The notes under the pieces were generated by a model, which was not told where the DNA came from, did not search any database, and was given only the letters and a program-made list of their open reading frames with translations. A program made the position numbers and the translations under genes. From Perkinsus chesapeaki (lineage: Eukaryota > Perkinsozoa > Perkinsida > Perkinsidae), in contig JAAPAO010000181.1 of assembly GCA_013115145.1 (NCBI GenBank), positions 1 to 56,997 of the forward strand: a stretch of DNA of 56,997 nt. Reading direction: 5' to 3'. Shown in pieces: positions 1 through 13,020 of this stretch. Numbering within the stretch: the first letter of the stretch is position 1; each line of letters begins with the position of its first letter.

Positions 1-224
1 CGTACATCAATGCGATATCACTCGCGGCCAGAGGCGTGGCCGGCTGGGAAGCTACAGGGTCACCGGCGACGCCCTCCGATTCCATGTGCCTGAAAATTGC
101 GACATTTCCAGAAAACCGGACTTGTGAAAACGCAATCATTCGAGGTACAGTAATTCTAATTTAAAAACCGAAAAGCTTCCAAACGATCCGGTATTGCCTT
201 ATCGATGGCAGAGAAATTGACTTC

Positions 225-285
225 CCTGGGATTCGAACTCGCGGTCTTCAAAAGGTAGACGTAGCGGGCAACAAAGATATGAAAA
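225..285 (-). pseudogene. tRNA 3'-half-like fragment
   Basis: Read on the minus strand, the segment shows an anticodon-loop-like CTTTTGAAG followed by a B-box/T-loop match GAGTTCGAATCCC and a 3'-end-like stretch. The T stem is imperfect and no matching 5' acceptor half is visible. It resembles the remnants found inside introns further on, but here no host gene is recognised. Confidence 0.35.
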
Positions 286-1447
286 TTCTTCATTGTAAAA
301 CTTGGTGGGTGTAACAACACCTTGTTTTCCTTCCGAGTTTTTGCTACGATTATCGTGAAAATATTCTGGAGAGACAAAAAACCTTTAATACGTATTACGA
401 CATTGTTTGCGTCGTATGAGATATAAATAATATCTAATCTATATCTATGACTACAAATCAAATTTACTAACTAAAAATTTGCTAAAAATGTTTTTAAGCT
501 GCGCAAGGTGGATTCTTGGGTAATCAAGTACGAGAATCTCAACGGAAAAGGAATCACAAGGAAACTCGTTTTGGGTGTTGAGAAAATCGCCCGCCAAGTT
601 TGCGCATTTCTAGACGACGCGTATCGTATATCTATATAAACTGACTCGGAAATTACATTATATAACTGGAGCTAGTGTTTATCGCACGAAACATCTGCCC
701 CCTACCTGGCATAAGCAAAGTACGGTGCAACCAGAGTAATACTGCGGGCGCTGGCACGTCGAAGGGCAGAAATCTGGGAGTTATAACGACATCGTAATGA
801 CGCACTAACACGGCAGCTTACCATGAGACATGACTCCATCAGAGCATCATGGAGGCATCGACTCCGGGAAACTCCACTCTTCTTGCTGATGGGGAATTGC
901 TGAGGAAACGAGTGATGATAAATAGGCGGACGCGAACTATCTCGACATCGTCGAGATGAAGTCTCTTCACTTATACAAACAAACCGAATTCGAGGCCATT
1001 TTTACTACGAGCAAATACTCTGGAATTTTGGTGACCTTCGGTTGTCAACCGCCACGTGAACCGGTAACTCACCACGACCGTTTCCCCAATGCGAAGATAC
1101 GCTAGAAAATCCTACAAATGCTCCAGACCAAACAGAAAAAGCAACTGCATTCATTCCGGCAAAGTTTGTTTTGCCTCCATGACTCTCTCGGCACCAGACG
1201 ACTGGCCACCGCGCTTAGTATCCGCTCTACGTGAACACTTCGTTGTTCATGCTTTAGCGGTAAGAAATGCGGAAAAGTGTGAGCTTGAAAGACGGATGGA
1301 GATTGATGGTTGACTTACTTGAACTATAAAGCAATCTTGTCCACGAACTTCGTCGAGAATGTTCACAGTTACTTCACCATCGGCGAACCTAAGAGAATAC
1401 TAATGGACGACAAGTTTCACTCCGCCAAAAAACCCAATAACCCTCAA

Positions 1448-1472
1448 GTAGTTCCTACACTGTAGGAACTAC
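1448..1472. repeat. perfect short inverted repeat
   Basis: Arms GTAGTTCCTACA and TGTAGGAACTAC around a single central base. One of many short near-perfect palindromes in the window. No function is indicated. Confidence 0.6.
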
Positions 1473-1497
1473 AGATGGTATAAGAGTGAATAAGCTT

Positions 1498-1571
1498 GTC
1501 CGTAGAGTAGATAAGCGAAGTGCAGGGGGAGTCTGTACGGGCCTAGTTGTGCGTTGAACAGTCAGACAGTC
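1498..1571 (+). repeat. dispersed repeat, copy 1
   Basis: A 74-base segment starting GTCCGTAGAGTA and ending CAGACAGTC recurs almost unchanged at 10,055-10,128 in the same orientation, with only a handful of differences. The flanks are unrelated as far as can be read, so this is a dispersed rather than tandem duplication, possibly a fragment of a mobile element. Confidence 0.75.
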
Positions 1572-2698
1572 CTACACTCGCTACAGTCTCAATGGAGCTC
1601 CTGAATCGCAAAGGTAGCAATGTTCAGGATTATTGAGCCGGAATAACAGCCATTTTTGGGGGTTATTCCTCAGCAGGCAGTCCACACAAATTTAGATATA
1701 CATCAGCAAGTCGATCTTACTTTCCAGTATAAACTCTCCCTTGCGTGGTTCCCAAGTTTGCACAGATCTCTGACGCCAGCTGGCCCGAGTCCGAACACGC
1801 AAAGACTTTCATATCTGCGAGAGCCGTCATCTTTCGACTAGCCACGTAGCTACCTTACATTTATGTTTCCCCGGGTCGACATAATACTCCTCACTTTCTT
1901 CCAGCTCCGGCTCATCATCGCTCGCTTGTCGAAGAGGTTGCTCCTGTGGCCTAGGCGGACCTGACAGCGCATCATCGTCAATCACCCTTTCTAAGCCTAG
2001 CTCTGCAATCTACTCGCCGTCTCGTTATACAAAATACACTCATAATTCTGGGAGTTGCAAAAATCTACCAGATGCGGAGATCTCTCAAGATTTCCCTTCC
2101 CTCGGCGCCACCGCATGAACGCTAGCGATTGCGCATATTAAAACGCGCTAACACCAAGATTCCTGTGAATACTATAGTGAATTCTATACCAGCTAGTGGA
2201 ATCTTCCAGGCTCGACCGGGCAGGCCGAAAACTGATACGGGGGAAGTTCCCCCCAACCTACCGCTCTCATTATCGGAGGTAGCGCTGGCATGCTCCTCAT
2301 CAGGGGGATACGGCGTGGCCAATGACGCGTAGTCGTCTGAACAGGCGAAAGATAAGTTGTAGGACCTCCTTCGAATCTCCTTCGAATCATCCAGACGCTT
2401 ACATATAGTGAACGATATACATCATCACTGTTATGGTGTTTACTACAGTACATCAGTCTGTATCAGGAAACCCACTTTAGCGAAACCACAAAAAACCCAA
2501 AACGCGAATTTTTGCTGAATATTTCTGACCCAGAAATTCTGAGGAAGATATTAATTTCACAACGCGGCCATCGCCAACTCGACGAAAAATTTTGATTCAA
2601 AAACGTGGTAATCGCAACGAAATTCACCAAATCTAAATACGTATGACAAATGCCACAACTGTGAGCGAACCTACACTCGTGAGACCGCATCAACTCAC

Positions 2699-3019
2699 CA
2701 AGTCCCGGAATTGAGGCAGATGACCTCTTCTTCTCTTCAAGCCAGGCAACACCCATCGGTGTGGCCAGCAACCCCAAAGCTGTCGCAATGCCGAATACGC
2801 CTAAAAGTACAGTAGTTCCGCCGAGGAGCATATCAGATAGTCTCTCCAAAAAAGTAGGTCGCCTTCGGATTTCGAGTAACGCTTCTCACCTGTCCCTGCC
2901 TTGGCGAAATTTCGTTTCTGTGCGGCGATTCGCTTCCACAATGTGGCACCAGCGACGCTCCCTCTCTGTAAGGGACTTGCTGTAACGGACGCCATAGCCC
3001 GCGTTATCCATGGTAGCAT
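2699..3019 (-). CDS. possible small single-membrane-span protein (two exons)
   Basis: Function not recognised. A first exon (3019-2890) opens with ATG and encodes an Arg/Ala/Ser-rich stretch ending around KRNFAKAG, reminiscent of a mitochondrial presequence. A second exon (2843-2699) encodes one hydrophobic span (VLLGVFGIATALGLLATP) followed by a charged segment. Each is followed by a GTGAG donor. The phases of the two exons do not match with the most obvious acceptor, so the junction or the first exon is misplaced, or the gene is broken. A small inner-membrane subunit is a guess only. Confidence 0.35.
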
Positions 3020-4206
3020 CTTGATGGGGACAGCAACAGCACACAATCAAAATTCGACAATTGAACCCTGACGATAATGACGGACATTCAATGTCCCCGC
3101 GATAACTCAATCAGCTCCCGGGGGCGATATACTCGGAATTGCGCGACAAGTTGCGGCCGACAACTACTACTAGTGACCATGTCGATTATTTTATAGAGGT
3201 AAATTTTTCGAGAAAAAGCAAGTCCTCGACACATCAGAAGGCGTGTGAGTTCCAGTGATATTCGGTGACCGTTTCGCCTATTTTTATTCCCTATCTTTTT
3301 TCTCGTTCTCCTAATTGCCCCCACACGTTTCGATCAGACCGAAAAAACTGAATGATAGAACTGCGTTTTCCCATTCGCAATTTCGATGCCAAAATCTTCT
3401 TCTTCCTTGAAAAGTCTCCCCACCAAAGCTTCGCCTATCTCCACTCCACCAAGCCCGATCAGCCCAGTCCAGCCAGTAACACAAAATCTCCCTTGAGATG
3501 AAACGGCTACAATGATAGTTCAAGAACAATGAATTTTCTCCAAAAAATTACGTTTAACGAACATCATGCTCAACGCCGGTCTGCGCCCCACCCGACGGGC
3601 TCGCCAGCGCCTTAGGTATCCATGGCCGGTCATCCGAGCCTGATCCACAATCGCCGAGAAATGCTATACCACAGCCTACTCCTGATTAACTGTTCCGCTC
3701 TCGAAAGAACATCGCGTCTCGAACTTGCGTAGAAGAGAATCTCGCCGTGCACGCCTTCTGGAATCCAATACACCGACAGCGGAGCGAAGCGCCTAAATGT
3801 CCGCGGCCTTCCGGAACGCTCAAGCCGCGTGCCGGCTCACGCGTCTGGCAACTCCCGATTGCTTTCTGCTATCTCGGTCCTTTCCAACCTAACGAAGGAG
3901 CAAAATGCCAGAATTTTATTATCGGTAAGTGACCGACGGTCTTTGATGATGATATTTGGCATGCCCATCAGATGCGCATGTGATGGTTACCTTAGGAGAA
4001 TATTGCCCATCGGAATACTTGTTAAATTTCCTGTTAGACTTTTTTTATATCTTCCTTTTCCACGTCAAGGGTTCTAATACATCTTCACACTAGGCAAATC
4101 CTTCTCTTCACAATTTCGATTATATCTTCGCATTGAGGACATTTTCAGACTCGAAATGCACACACTTTCGTGAGGCTAGATATCCCTGCCAGCATCAACA
4201 ACTTAC

Positions 4207-7200
4207 TTTTCCACGCCGAGCAGATTCCTAGTGGAATGGGCTGGAGCGATGAAGTCGTTGCCGCCCAGGGTGATGTGTGTCGGAACATTGCGGAGATCTT
4301 CCGGCCAGAGAATGTTCTGAAAAATAAAATCTAAAAAATTTCCCGTTTTTTTCTGGGAAAATGCAGTTTTTTCCCCAAAAGTCGAGGCAAACACTTCAAA
4401 TATTCCTGAACAAATGAAAGACAATTAGAAAATGCCATAAAATAACATCACAATTCAACAATAATAACACTTACGATGTAAAAACTGGACGAACTGTATC
4501 ATTATTCTGAGACCATCAAAGAGCTGAAACTTCTATAACTTTCCTACCATCAATTTCGCGCTGAGGTTGGTCCAGCAATGCCGAAAGAAGGGGATTTATT
4601 ACACAGATATGAGAATAGTCTGAACTTCACACTCTCAAGCATTGATGGATTAACGTCCATAGCAAAATTCTCCCACATTTCTTCTGAGATGGGATTCCAG
4701 AAAAGTCTTACTTCTTCCCAGAAGAAGTTCCTGCAAAAGGTGTGTACAGTGTAGAGCTCCCTCAAGGAGAAGTACGTGGCCAGCGCACCAAACGGATCCG
4801 AGTGGTCCTGAGAAAAGCATCGGCAGTCTACGGAAGTAGTGTTAACAACCTACGATCTTCAGTGCGTTGTGTAGAAGGTCGCTCTTGACGAGAAGGAAGT
4901 TGACCGGATCAACAAGCGAGAGCGATCGGACTATTGACGGTTGGTAAGCCTGAGAAGTTGGTAAGGATGAGACATGATGGAGGCGGGAAGTCTCACCAGA
5001 ATCCATCTACTGGTGATACAACCAAAGCTGTGACCGATCTGAGAAGAAATACTATTTGCACATAAGAGGCGGCACTGAAGTAATACACGCGGTTACATGT
5101 ATGGACGGAAAAGCCAGAACTTATGGCATAAAAAGTCGAAACGGTCGGCAAGAAACGATTAAAGTAGATCGAGGTGGGGAGTTCATACGAAGCAGTTAAA
5201 TAATGAGCAACTAGAAGTAGATCAATACCGACGTCGTTGATGCACCACGGGTGGGCATGGAAGTACTAGAAGTCTACTTAGGTGAACTACTATAAAGTGG
5301 AGAGCGCGGGAATCGAACCATGCACCTCCAGGATGAAAGACATACACCCTTGTCCACTAAACCATCCAGAACTTACCACATGGCAATGTGTATATCGCCA
5401 AGCTCTGAGCATGTCGATAACACAGGCGCTCATTTCTCTCGCCGATGGAAGATTAACAAATGGACGACACGCAATCTAAAAACACAAACAACTTGTTTCA
5501 CAGGCCCATGAACTCGGGAACACTTTCCAGAACTGCCTATACCGATGTCGCCACCAGAGAGCCATGAATGGTCCTTAAACGTTCCCAGAGGGAACGCGTT
5601 GGACCGTCAAACTTTGACGCTTCCTCTTCCCTTTCCAGGCAGAGCCGGGCTCTGCATATTTTAGCATTCTCGGGCCAGGGCAAAACATACCGATGGCCGC
5701 CTGCTATAATTCTGAGGAAAAATTCCTGAAGCATCTTGGGCCCCTTGAGTACGTCTGTTTCCAGGAACATATTTTCTACCCAAGTTTCATTATTTTTTCA
5801 CGTTCTCCGCTCTAGTGCCAGATGACTTCCTGGTCCCAACCAGCACGAGAATTTCTCATAGCGATCCCGGCGGTGATTGCTGTTAAAATTTCACCTCGGT
5901 GGTGGAGAACTGACCGTGAGCTTACGTGCGGCATGTCCACACAAAAGATGTCCCTGTCCGGAAAGATACGAGCTATCTCATGGACGACCGGTATATAAGG
6001 TAGCAAACCAAGGCCGATGCCATGGCAGACCCTAAACCAGGAGGAACTGTCAGATCATTACCCGTGACTGAAAATCGATCACAGAACTGGTTTTGTGAAC
6101 CACTTCTTCACTCTTAGCAAACTTCAATGTGGTTAGATAACGCCTATGATATGCGCGGTTGGTACGAGAGTGCTCCTCCGACTTAAAGAGGCTACCTCGA
6201 AGGCACGCTGCATAGGTTGAATCATATATATAATATTCATAAAAATAATAACCAACTTTGATACAAAAGCAATCTTCCACGCCGCGGGGACAGTTATTGT
6301 GTTGGACTGCATCCCTGGCGATCTTATCAGTTGATACGCATAGTCGGAGGTAAACGCCTCAGCGTCATTCTAGTGGATTCAGCGTACGTTATCCCTCCAC
6401 TCGATAGGTGCGATTGAAGTAACCGAAGCTATGAGTCAACTTGATACAGCTGCCGCCGTCCTACGGCTTCTGCGAAATCGCTTAAATCGAAGTTCCCGAA
6501 ATGCCGAGGCAACATTAAATTAATCATTTTATAATTTTACTGAGGTGCCTGACAATTACATATCGCAGTATCGCTTACACAATAGGAGTCTTCCTCTGGT
6601 CCATGTTAAGATCATCACTGCACCCCACGCCAGAACGGAAGAAGTACTCCATCGAACCAGCTCGGTATTTACTAACAGGAAAAAGTCCGGCTCATCACGG
6701 TGCGGTGGCTCACCTGAAACCCATGCCCAACACAGGCGCCGTCATAGCGAGGGTTGTCAGTGCCGGTATTGCCACATGAGTCATGGCGTAGCAAATGGCA
6801 GGCCGATGGCTGCAATGCGGGATAGAAATGTGGCGGAAAGTTGGTATGACTTACAGACTGGGCAGAGGATCCTTTGTGAGACGGAAGACTTTAACATCTT
6901 TGTTGAAGCCATCTGTAAGGAGAAATCGGTAATAATAATATTGGCAAATCTGGAAAGTATTTGTTGAAAGAACCAATTTGCAATTGATCGGAGGCGCCGA
7001 TTCCGCGGCTTGTAGAGATACATGAGGCTAATAGAACTGTTCCCGTATAAAACGGTGTGGAAATCCAGCTCACAAGTCCCCATCGGTTGAGGAAGAAGCC
7101 GAACAGATATTCCCACACTGACTGTTCCTGGCTCGACACCGGCCATAATTATCGAGCTAATCGTCGAGGTTCCGTAGGTAATCGAAAATGCTGAAACTTC

Positions 7201-7683
7201 TGCTGAAACAGTGTCCAGGATCTCTCTCACCTTCCCACTGGGCATGAGCCCACTTCTCCATATAATCCACCATGATCTGAAAACAATCCAATAATCGTAC
7301 CCACCCCTGGAGAGCTTCATACCTCCATCTCCTCCCGCTCCAGTGGCGTCAATTGCTCTACCTGAACGTATCACAAATTTACTCTTTTCGATTCTCATCA
7401 AAATTTCCGATCCAGAAATCGGCAGTGTTCCTCAGAACCGCGGCACAACACTCCAGCACAACAGAGTCCACAAGGCCTGCATTCCCATCCGACCGAACCG
7501 CTCCCTTACCTCGTAACCTTCAAAGAAGTACTCAGATATCCACATCCTCACGTTCCCTCTTTTTAGTGCTTCCACCGGGGCGCCGTTGAACCAACTGAAA
7601 AACACACTGCTGGCCAACGGCGAACCGAATCCGAGATACCACCGCAACTCTTCGCTCCAGTGAGGATGCTTGCGGACTACTCA
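4207..7683 (-). CDS. alpha/beta hydrolase 1, multi-exon (partial model)
   Basis: A predicted serine hydrolase of the alpha/beta fold; substrate unknown. Exons read on the minus strand: 7683-7510 (WFNGAPVEAL), 7276-7231 (MVDYMEKWAH), 6031-5926 with oxyanion-type motif HGIGLGLLPYIP, 5475-5377 (RPFVNLPS), 5038-4997 with nucleophile elbow GHSFG, 4949-4854 (SLSLVDPVNF), 4807-4712 and 4316-4207. The last ends on a GTAAG donor, so more coding, including the expected catalytic His, should lie downstream. Start and both ends are unresolved. The paralog at 17.6-19.7 kb has equal exon lengths for six exons (106, 99, 42, 96, 96, 110), which argues that both are, or recently were, under selection. Confidence 0.8.
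5298..5371 (-). pseudogene. tRNA-Glu(UUC)-like remnant in hydrolase 1 intron
   Basis: Inside the 338-base intron 5376-5039, in the same orientation as the host gene. The minus strand reads a D-arm-like GGTTTAGTGG, an anticodon loop with TTC (CTTTCAT), the eukaryotic Glu-like CTGGAGG, and a B box GGTTCGATTCCC. The acceptor halves no longer pair and the T stem has mismatches, so it is a decayed tRNA. It begins a few bases after the 5' splice site. Confidence 0.65.
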
Positions 7684-10600
7684 GCCCGGATACTTCGCAG
7701 TAATTGCCGAATCGACTACGAGCACCGAGTAATGCTCAGTTGCCGCTACTATACGATCGCAAACTCTTGACAACCCGCGCCAAGATGAGCTATATAATTT
7801 GGGCCAAACAGTCAGGGTGGAAGTTTACTGCAAAAGATCATTTGGTTTTTATTCTATGATGATGAAGTTCTAGCCCACAACCATGTGAGATCGGAAAGCG
7901 AAATGGTGCGGTCCACTTGGAGGCCTCACCTCGAAATCTCAGCTCTCTGTAATGCTCGAACTTTGACAGCGATCTCCTCGCTTGATTCTGAGAAATATAA
8001 GGTGTATACTATCGAATGATTTGAATCAAATCCCGACGAACAGTTCGTCGCTAAACTGACCTGGAAATCTTACGGCGAAAATCCACAAAAGCATATCCGT
8101 AATGCGCTAAAGAAGTATCCTAGGTTGAAGCTTACCTTTAATGTCGGACGAATCCTCGTCTTGGCCATTGTCCGATATAGTAGATATCCAGCTCTGAACT
8201 CGAACCATTAGCGACGCCGAGCCTCGTCTCTGCGGCTGAGGGGTAACTGGTAAGGATGCTTGCAAAAACCGAGCAGCTGATCAACATTAATAATAAATAG
8301 GACATGAAACAGTACAGGTATTGAACTCTCCCGTCAGCAGTTGCACATAGAGTAGATAGTCTGACTAAGTCATCTGTGGCTTTGGACTATAAATTCACAC
8401 ACACTGTGTGTCTACAAGACCCTCTGTTAGGCGGCAAGTCGCCCAAAAGTTGCTTTCTCGCGTATAGATGGTCAAACTAGAACAAAATTTTTAGTAATGT
8501 TATTATTTCACCAAGGGAGTCCATTGGTATGACTACAATACAATTGATTATGAATGATTGTCATTATGAATCTTGATTAATCACGAAAAATTCCCGGGGA
8601 ATTAGTAGACTTCGCTCACCCATTTTTGCAGAGCGGTCGCACCCGTAACTTGGGGCACATAGCCTAGAATTGTACAAGCAGAAATTCGAGTAGATTCTGA
8701 ATCCCCATGAAATTCTCTATCGAATAGGATCGTTAGTTCACTATGTTCTCATTTAACCTCATAAATTTCTCACCAGTGCCAAGGTCCGGACCTTTTTGAT
8801 ACCTAACTTTCGACATCTTAAAATTTGAGTTACGGGTGTCGGCGATGAAGAAGCTCCATGAAGTGTAGCATACTGTACGCTACTATTAACAATTATAATA
8901 ACATTATCAACATATTATTAATAATATGATATAAAATAAATATATGAAAAACAGCTGAATATGAAACGCGTTACTCCGGATACAAGATGAAGTAAAACAG
9001 CTAGTCGACCAGCCCGCTTTACTGACTTTGTTAATTTTGAAACGAAGCATCTAGCTCTTTAATCATTTCCCTATATTTTCCTCAGCAAGGAATCCTTACC
9101 ATCGGACGTCGATGGCACGCCGAGCAGTCGACCATGCCTCTTCTTTCTCGCCTGCTCGCTGTCCCAAATCCTCACCAGATTCTCACTAGAGGTGAATCGC
9201 GAACCGAAACGTCGCGCGCCTGAAAATCAACGATACTCATCCTTAAAGCCCTGCACAGGTTTATCTGCTACTTGACTGGAAACAAAAAGTGAAAAACGGC
9301 TCAGATGTCTGAGCTTTGAGTGATCATTTTGTTTGGTTCGAGTGAATTCACGTCCCAACGGCCAAACGCAAAAAATGCGTTTTTCTGGTAAGACAGGTCC
9401 GGATCACTTACAGTACGCGCAATCTAGATAGGCCTAAATTGTTCAGTGCGAGAAGTCCTTAACTATTGCGAGTTTTGACCTGATATTTCGACTGTAGAGT
9501 CCTGTAACCATATCATTCTGCAACCCTTGTTGCGCAGGCCCAACTCTCGAAAAATCTCCCTGTCCAATTTTTTGGCACAAATCTGCGCGTCTAGAGTAGA
9601 TCAGCAGCGCTCATTATACCTTTATTAAGCAAATTTTGAGCACTTCGGTTTAATCCGTGCAAGCCCCGATGCTCAACGCGATCAACGGAGTGAATCAACT
9701 AAACGAAACAAATCAAACTCCACCAGCAGACATTTTTCGATCGGGCGCCCCTACCTCTCGTGTGGCTCCGTCGAATCCAACTTCCGTGTCATCCGGATGT
9801 ACTGCTGCATGAATCTGAGGTTGAAGCGTGCAAGACACAGAGATGAAAAACCAGAATTTCACCAACTGAACGAACTCGGCATCGATAGATTCGGCAGTGA
9901 CTTGACCTCCACGGTAGAATTGCCGGGGCAGGTGGCCTGCATGCTCGGTGAGGAGTCCTCAACAAGACATGCTCCCATCCGACTGTCGGTGAACACCTTG
10001 ACCCTTTTCTCACTCTCCCGAAAAGATAGCGATTCATGCGGAGCATGAATCATTGTCCGTAGAGTAAATAAGCGAAGTGCATGGGGAGTCTGTACGAGCC
10101 TAGTTGTGCGTTGAACAGCCAGACAGTCATGTGACGTCCTGTCCCCTTAGCGATATATTTGCTAGCTAGGCTAGTAGAGAGTACTTTAATACGTTCATTT
10201 GATAAATGAGTTGATTTGTTCATTTAATATATTTGCCAACTTGATCTCTTCTATAAATATTATCTCCGTGTCTTCTCAATAGTGAGTGTATTGTTATAGT
10301 CAGACTGCTCGGAGTGAATCTACAAATAAAGCCTTTTATCAGCTAGGCCGCAAAAACCTCCCCACGGGACGACTGCGCTTTCTGCAACTAATGGTTGCCA
10401 GGAAGTTTCTTGGCATCTGAAGAAATGCTGGAGAAAAAGTGCTATCAGCGCAAGCCCAGGACAAGGCAAATTCGTCGTTCTTGACAGGTTCGATGACTGT
10501 AAAACTTGGATTCTAAGACTTAAAATCGTCAATCAAATCGAGTACTATGGCCTGTTATCGGACGCCATGCTCTCACTATGAACAAGGCTTCGGGAAAGTT

Positions 10601-11100
10601 AGTGCTTCCAATCCAGCGACACCACAACGTTTGGTATCGTTCGTGCTTGGTTTGACGGACAGTAAGGGGGTAATAGCGGCGACTGTGCGTAAATACGTAT
10701 TCGCTGTTAAAACATATACTTATTAAACATAATAACGTAATGAGAACGCATGAGACCCAGCCAACGAAGCTTTAGTATCGCGTGCTTTGACAAGTGCCGA
10801 TAAACTTCTGAGGGAACGGTGAAAACCATCAGAGCTAGCCGCAATTTTGAACTGAACCAAGAATCTCTACTGTACATGCGTTAGCTGCCATGCAACTAAC
10901 GTATAGAAGTGAAAGAGAACAGTTACGTTCGGCTGTGTGGGTAACATCAGTCTTTATGCTGCGTGTTGATTACATCCCGCATACGTTAACTGAGGATATC
11001 ACTTAGTGTGATAGTTTCATTGAGGTTTGCTTCTGGATTGATTATTAACTGACCTACATTTCACGTTCTACGTTTCTGTTCGCGCTATGTCGGCCTTGCG
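7684..11100. other. no gene recognised
   Basis: Reading frames are short, with no motif or splice-linked continuation that can be supported. The stretch contains the second copy of the 74-base dispersed repeat (10,055-10,128) and AT-rich DNA around 8,880-8,950. An open frame exists on both strands at about 9.79-10.05 kb, but neither translation has recognisable features. Confidence 0.5.
10055..10128 (+). repeat. dispersed repeat, copy 2
   Basis: Same orientation and nearly the same sequence as 1498-1571. Shared landmarks are ATAAGCGAAGTGCA and CCTAGTTGTGCGTTGAACAG. The copies are 8.5 kb apart, with the hydrolase 1 gene between them. Confidence 0.75.
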
Positions 11101-11102
11101 TG

Positions 11103-13020
11103 TGGAGTATAATCAGTCAGCAGAGGTACTCAACTCTCCGTGGTCTCCGCTTGGTTCACCGCTAAGTTTGGTACCTTTTTGGGGGTAGGTGCCGCACCTA
11201 AGGTGCGGGTTAGTAATGGGGGACATTGTCAGCAATGTTCGACTCAACCTACTGATAAACTATGAGTAGCGTTGTAGGCTGAGCTTCGGAGCACATCACC
11301 GAAGGCCTCACTTAACACCCCCAGTTGACCCCCACATTGAGGTCCCCAGTTGACTAAGTATACACGAGGATAGCGCTACGTAAGTGAAGGTCAGGTCTGA
11401 GCTGTGTTTAGAGCACAACCAGTGTCCTTTTATTGTGCGCGCCAGGATGATCGCAGTAGCTCCGAAATAGGACTGTTTCAGGGGTTGTCCTCCAGAGGTA
11501 CTAGCTGCCAGAAACCGGAGGGGTTGTACTCCGTTTAACTCAATTCCTGCGGCGCCATGCCATGGCGGCCATGGGTATACTTTTCGTGTGTTTCATTGAC
11601 TGGGAGAACCGTCAGCACGCGCGCGTGCCAAACAATGCGTCTGTGATGTCCGACTCAACCTATTGATATACTACTGCACCATTTCCCGTGCAAGTTTGAC
11701 AAATGTCCAAGCAACAAGCGAAAGGTGGGAAGTAAAAGGGTTTCGTTTAAAGTGCCGAACTTGGGCGCGTATTGTCAAACTTGGTTGCGTATTGTCATTC
11801 TTGGATGCAATACTGCCAAACAGTTTGACTCTTGGACAAACTTGGACTGGATAAATAGAGGTTCTGTCAAAGATGACTGCACATCGCCAATCTTGGAAGT
11901 GATACTGATATTGTTGCTTGGACATTTGTCAAACTTGCACGGGAAAAGGTGTAGTTCCTATAGCAGCGTTCTAGTGATCCTCGATCCTAGATAAGAGCTC
12001 TGGTATGAGGCTTGTGCTGGCTCGCCGTCTGCGCCGTGAAGCTCACTATTCCCACACAAGATGGCTCCCTCGGAGGGAGTCCCTCCGCACAAAGGCCACT
12101 CAGTGATGATTATGTGCTAATTTTTCGTTATTATTTCTTCGCTATGATGATGCAGTGGCGCCAGTAAGGCCACTGTTATACAAGCTGTGGTATTTATCCA
12201 TTTTTATCGATTAGAACTCTTGTAGATTGGGCTTCTTTACAGAACTGAAATTGCAACACGCACCAAAGCTTCTGGTCCAAAAGTTCTTCGCGCCAGTGTA
12301 ATGCTATCCTCACAGTTCCGTTATAAACTCCGAATAAGAGTTAAAAAGTGTCACTCAGCAATATGTTCAAAGTGGTGGTTATTAGCCTCCTAGTTAAGCC
12401 TCAACTGGCGGAGGTGGCAGCTCTTGGCAAGTACGCTGGATGGGATCGCAGCCTTAAATTCCTTTGCGTGATGACCGTGAAGAAATCGTCTGAAATGCAA
12501 ATTGTGGCCGACGTTGCTGACGACTAAGTCAAAAAGAGAAGCGTGCTACGGCTGCCGCTTTCTGTACGGTTTATCCAACGGGTTTTCTAACAATAAGACT
12601 GGGGAAGAACTCTACGAGGTTGATATCATCTCCACACCGGAGTGCACGACCAAGGGGTGCCTAGATAAAGTAGCAAGCGATATAGGTGTTGGTAAACATT
12701 GTCGCTGGAATGCATACCCGAAGAATGGCATGATGGATGTCGACGCCTGTGGCTTACACTGGCAGCTGATGCATTTCAGTTAAGAAACATTTATTTGTAA
12801 GGCGTATCATTCGAAGGCCTTCTGAAGACTGCCTTCATGGTACACAGTATTTCTGTGGAATCATTGGCAAGATCGTCTCAGTACTAGTCTCATTCATTTG
12901 CCCTTGTAGTGAGTATACTAGGGACTTACCAGAATCAAAGCTCAGTCCACATGATTGGGTTGTGTTTTGTGGAAGTGGGTTAATAAACATCGCCCCAATA
13001 TGACAGTATATAGCGACTAG
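11103..13020. repeat. tandem segmental duplication, unit 1
   Basis: Starting at the segment with ATAATCAGTCAGCAGAGG, then CACCGCTAAGTTTGGTACC, then CACCCCCAGTTGAC, this unit parallels 13,676-15,075. Both units carry a secreted-family gene and share the 3' flank through GACAGTATATAGCGACTAG. The copies differ by several indels, including differing small hairpins around the shared ATGGGGGACATTGTCAGCA. Confidence 0.8.
12363..12783 (+). pseudogene. small secreted Cys-rich family, copy A (frameshifted)
   Basis: Family function unknown. ATG at 12363 opens a signal-peptide-like hydrophobic start (MFKVVVISLLVKPQLAE) and continues through MTVKKSSEMQIVADV. The frame then meets TAA at about 12,525, while the rest of the family sequence (CRFLYGLSNGF, HCRWNAYP, ACGLHWQL) continues in another frame to the stop at 12781-12783. 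Compared with intact copy B, the VADVEL..CFDC junction has been altered by indel(s). It is probably a recent pseudogene, unless a small intron removes the break. Confidence 0.75.

Larger units (their letters stand above)
1..2460. other. no convincing gene; repeat-bearing DNA
   Basis: Only short reading frames are seen, none with recognisable motifs or plausible splice-linked continuation. The stretch holds an antisense tRNA-like fragment near 225-285, a perfect 12-base-arm hairpin at 1448-1472 and one copy of a dispersed repeat at 1498-1571 (each listed separately). Exons of unknown genes cannot be excluded because exons in this genome are often under 100 bases. Confidence 0.5.

Noticed and set aside
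6545-6967. 140-codon plus-strand frame
   Set aside because: It lies opposite the hydrolase 1 gene between two of its exons and has no motif. A short stretch resembles hydrolase sequence of the other strand (EEVLHRTSSV), perhaps an inverted partial copy, but this could not be established.
8318-8372. Possible tRNA-like segment (AGAGTTCAATACC on the minus strand)
   Set aside because: Weak B-box match, no T stem, no acceptor pairing and no host gene.
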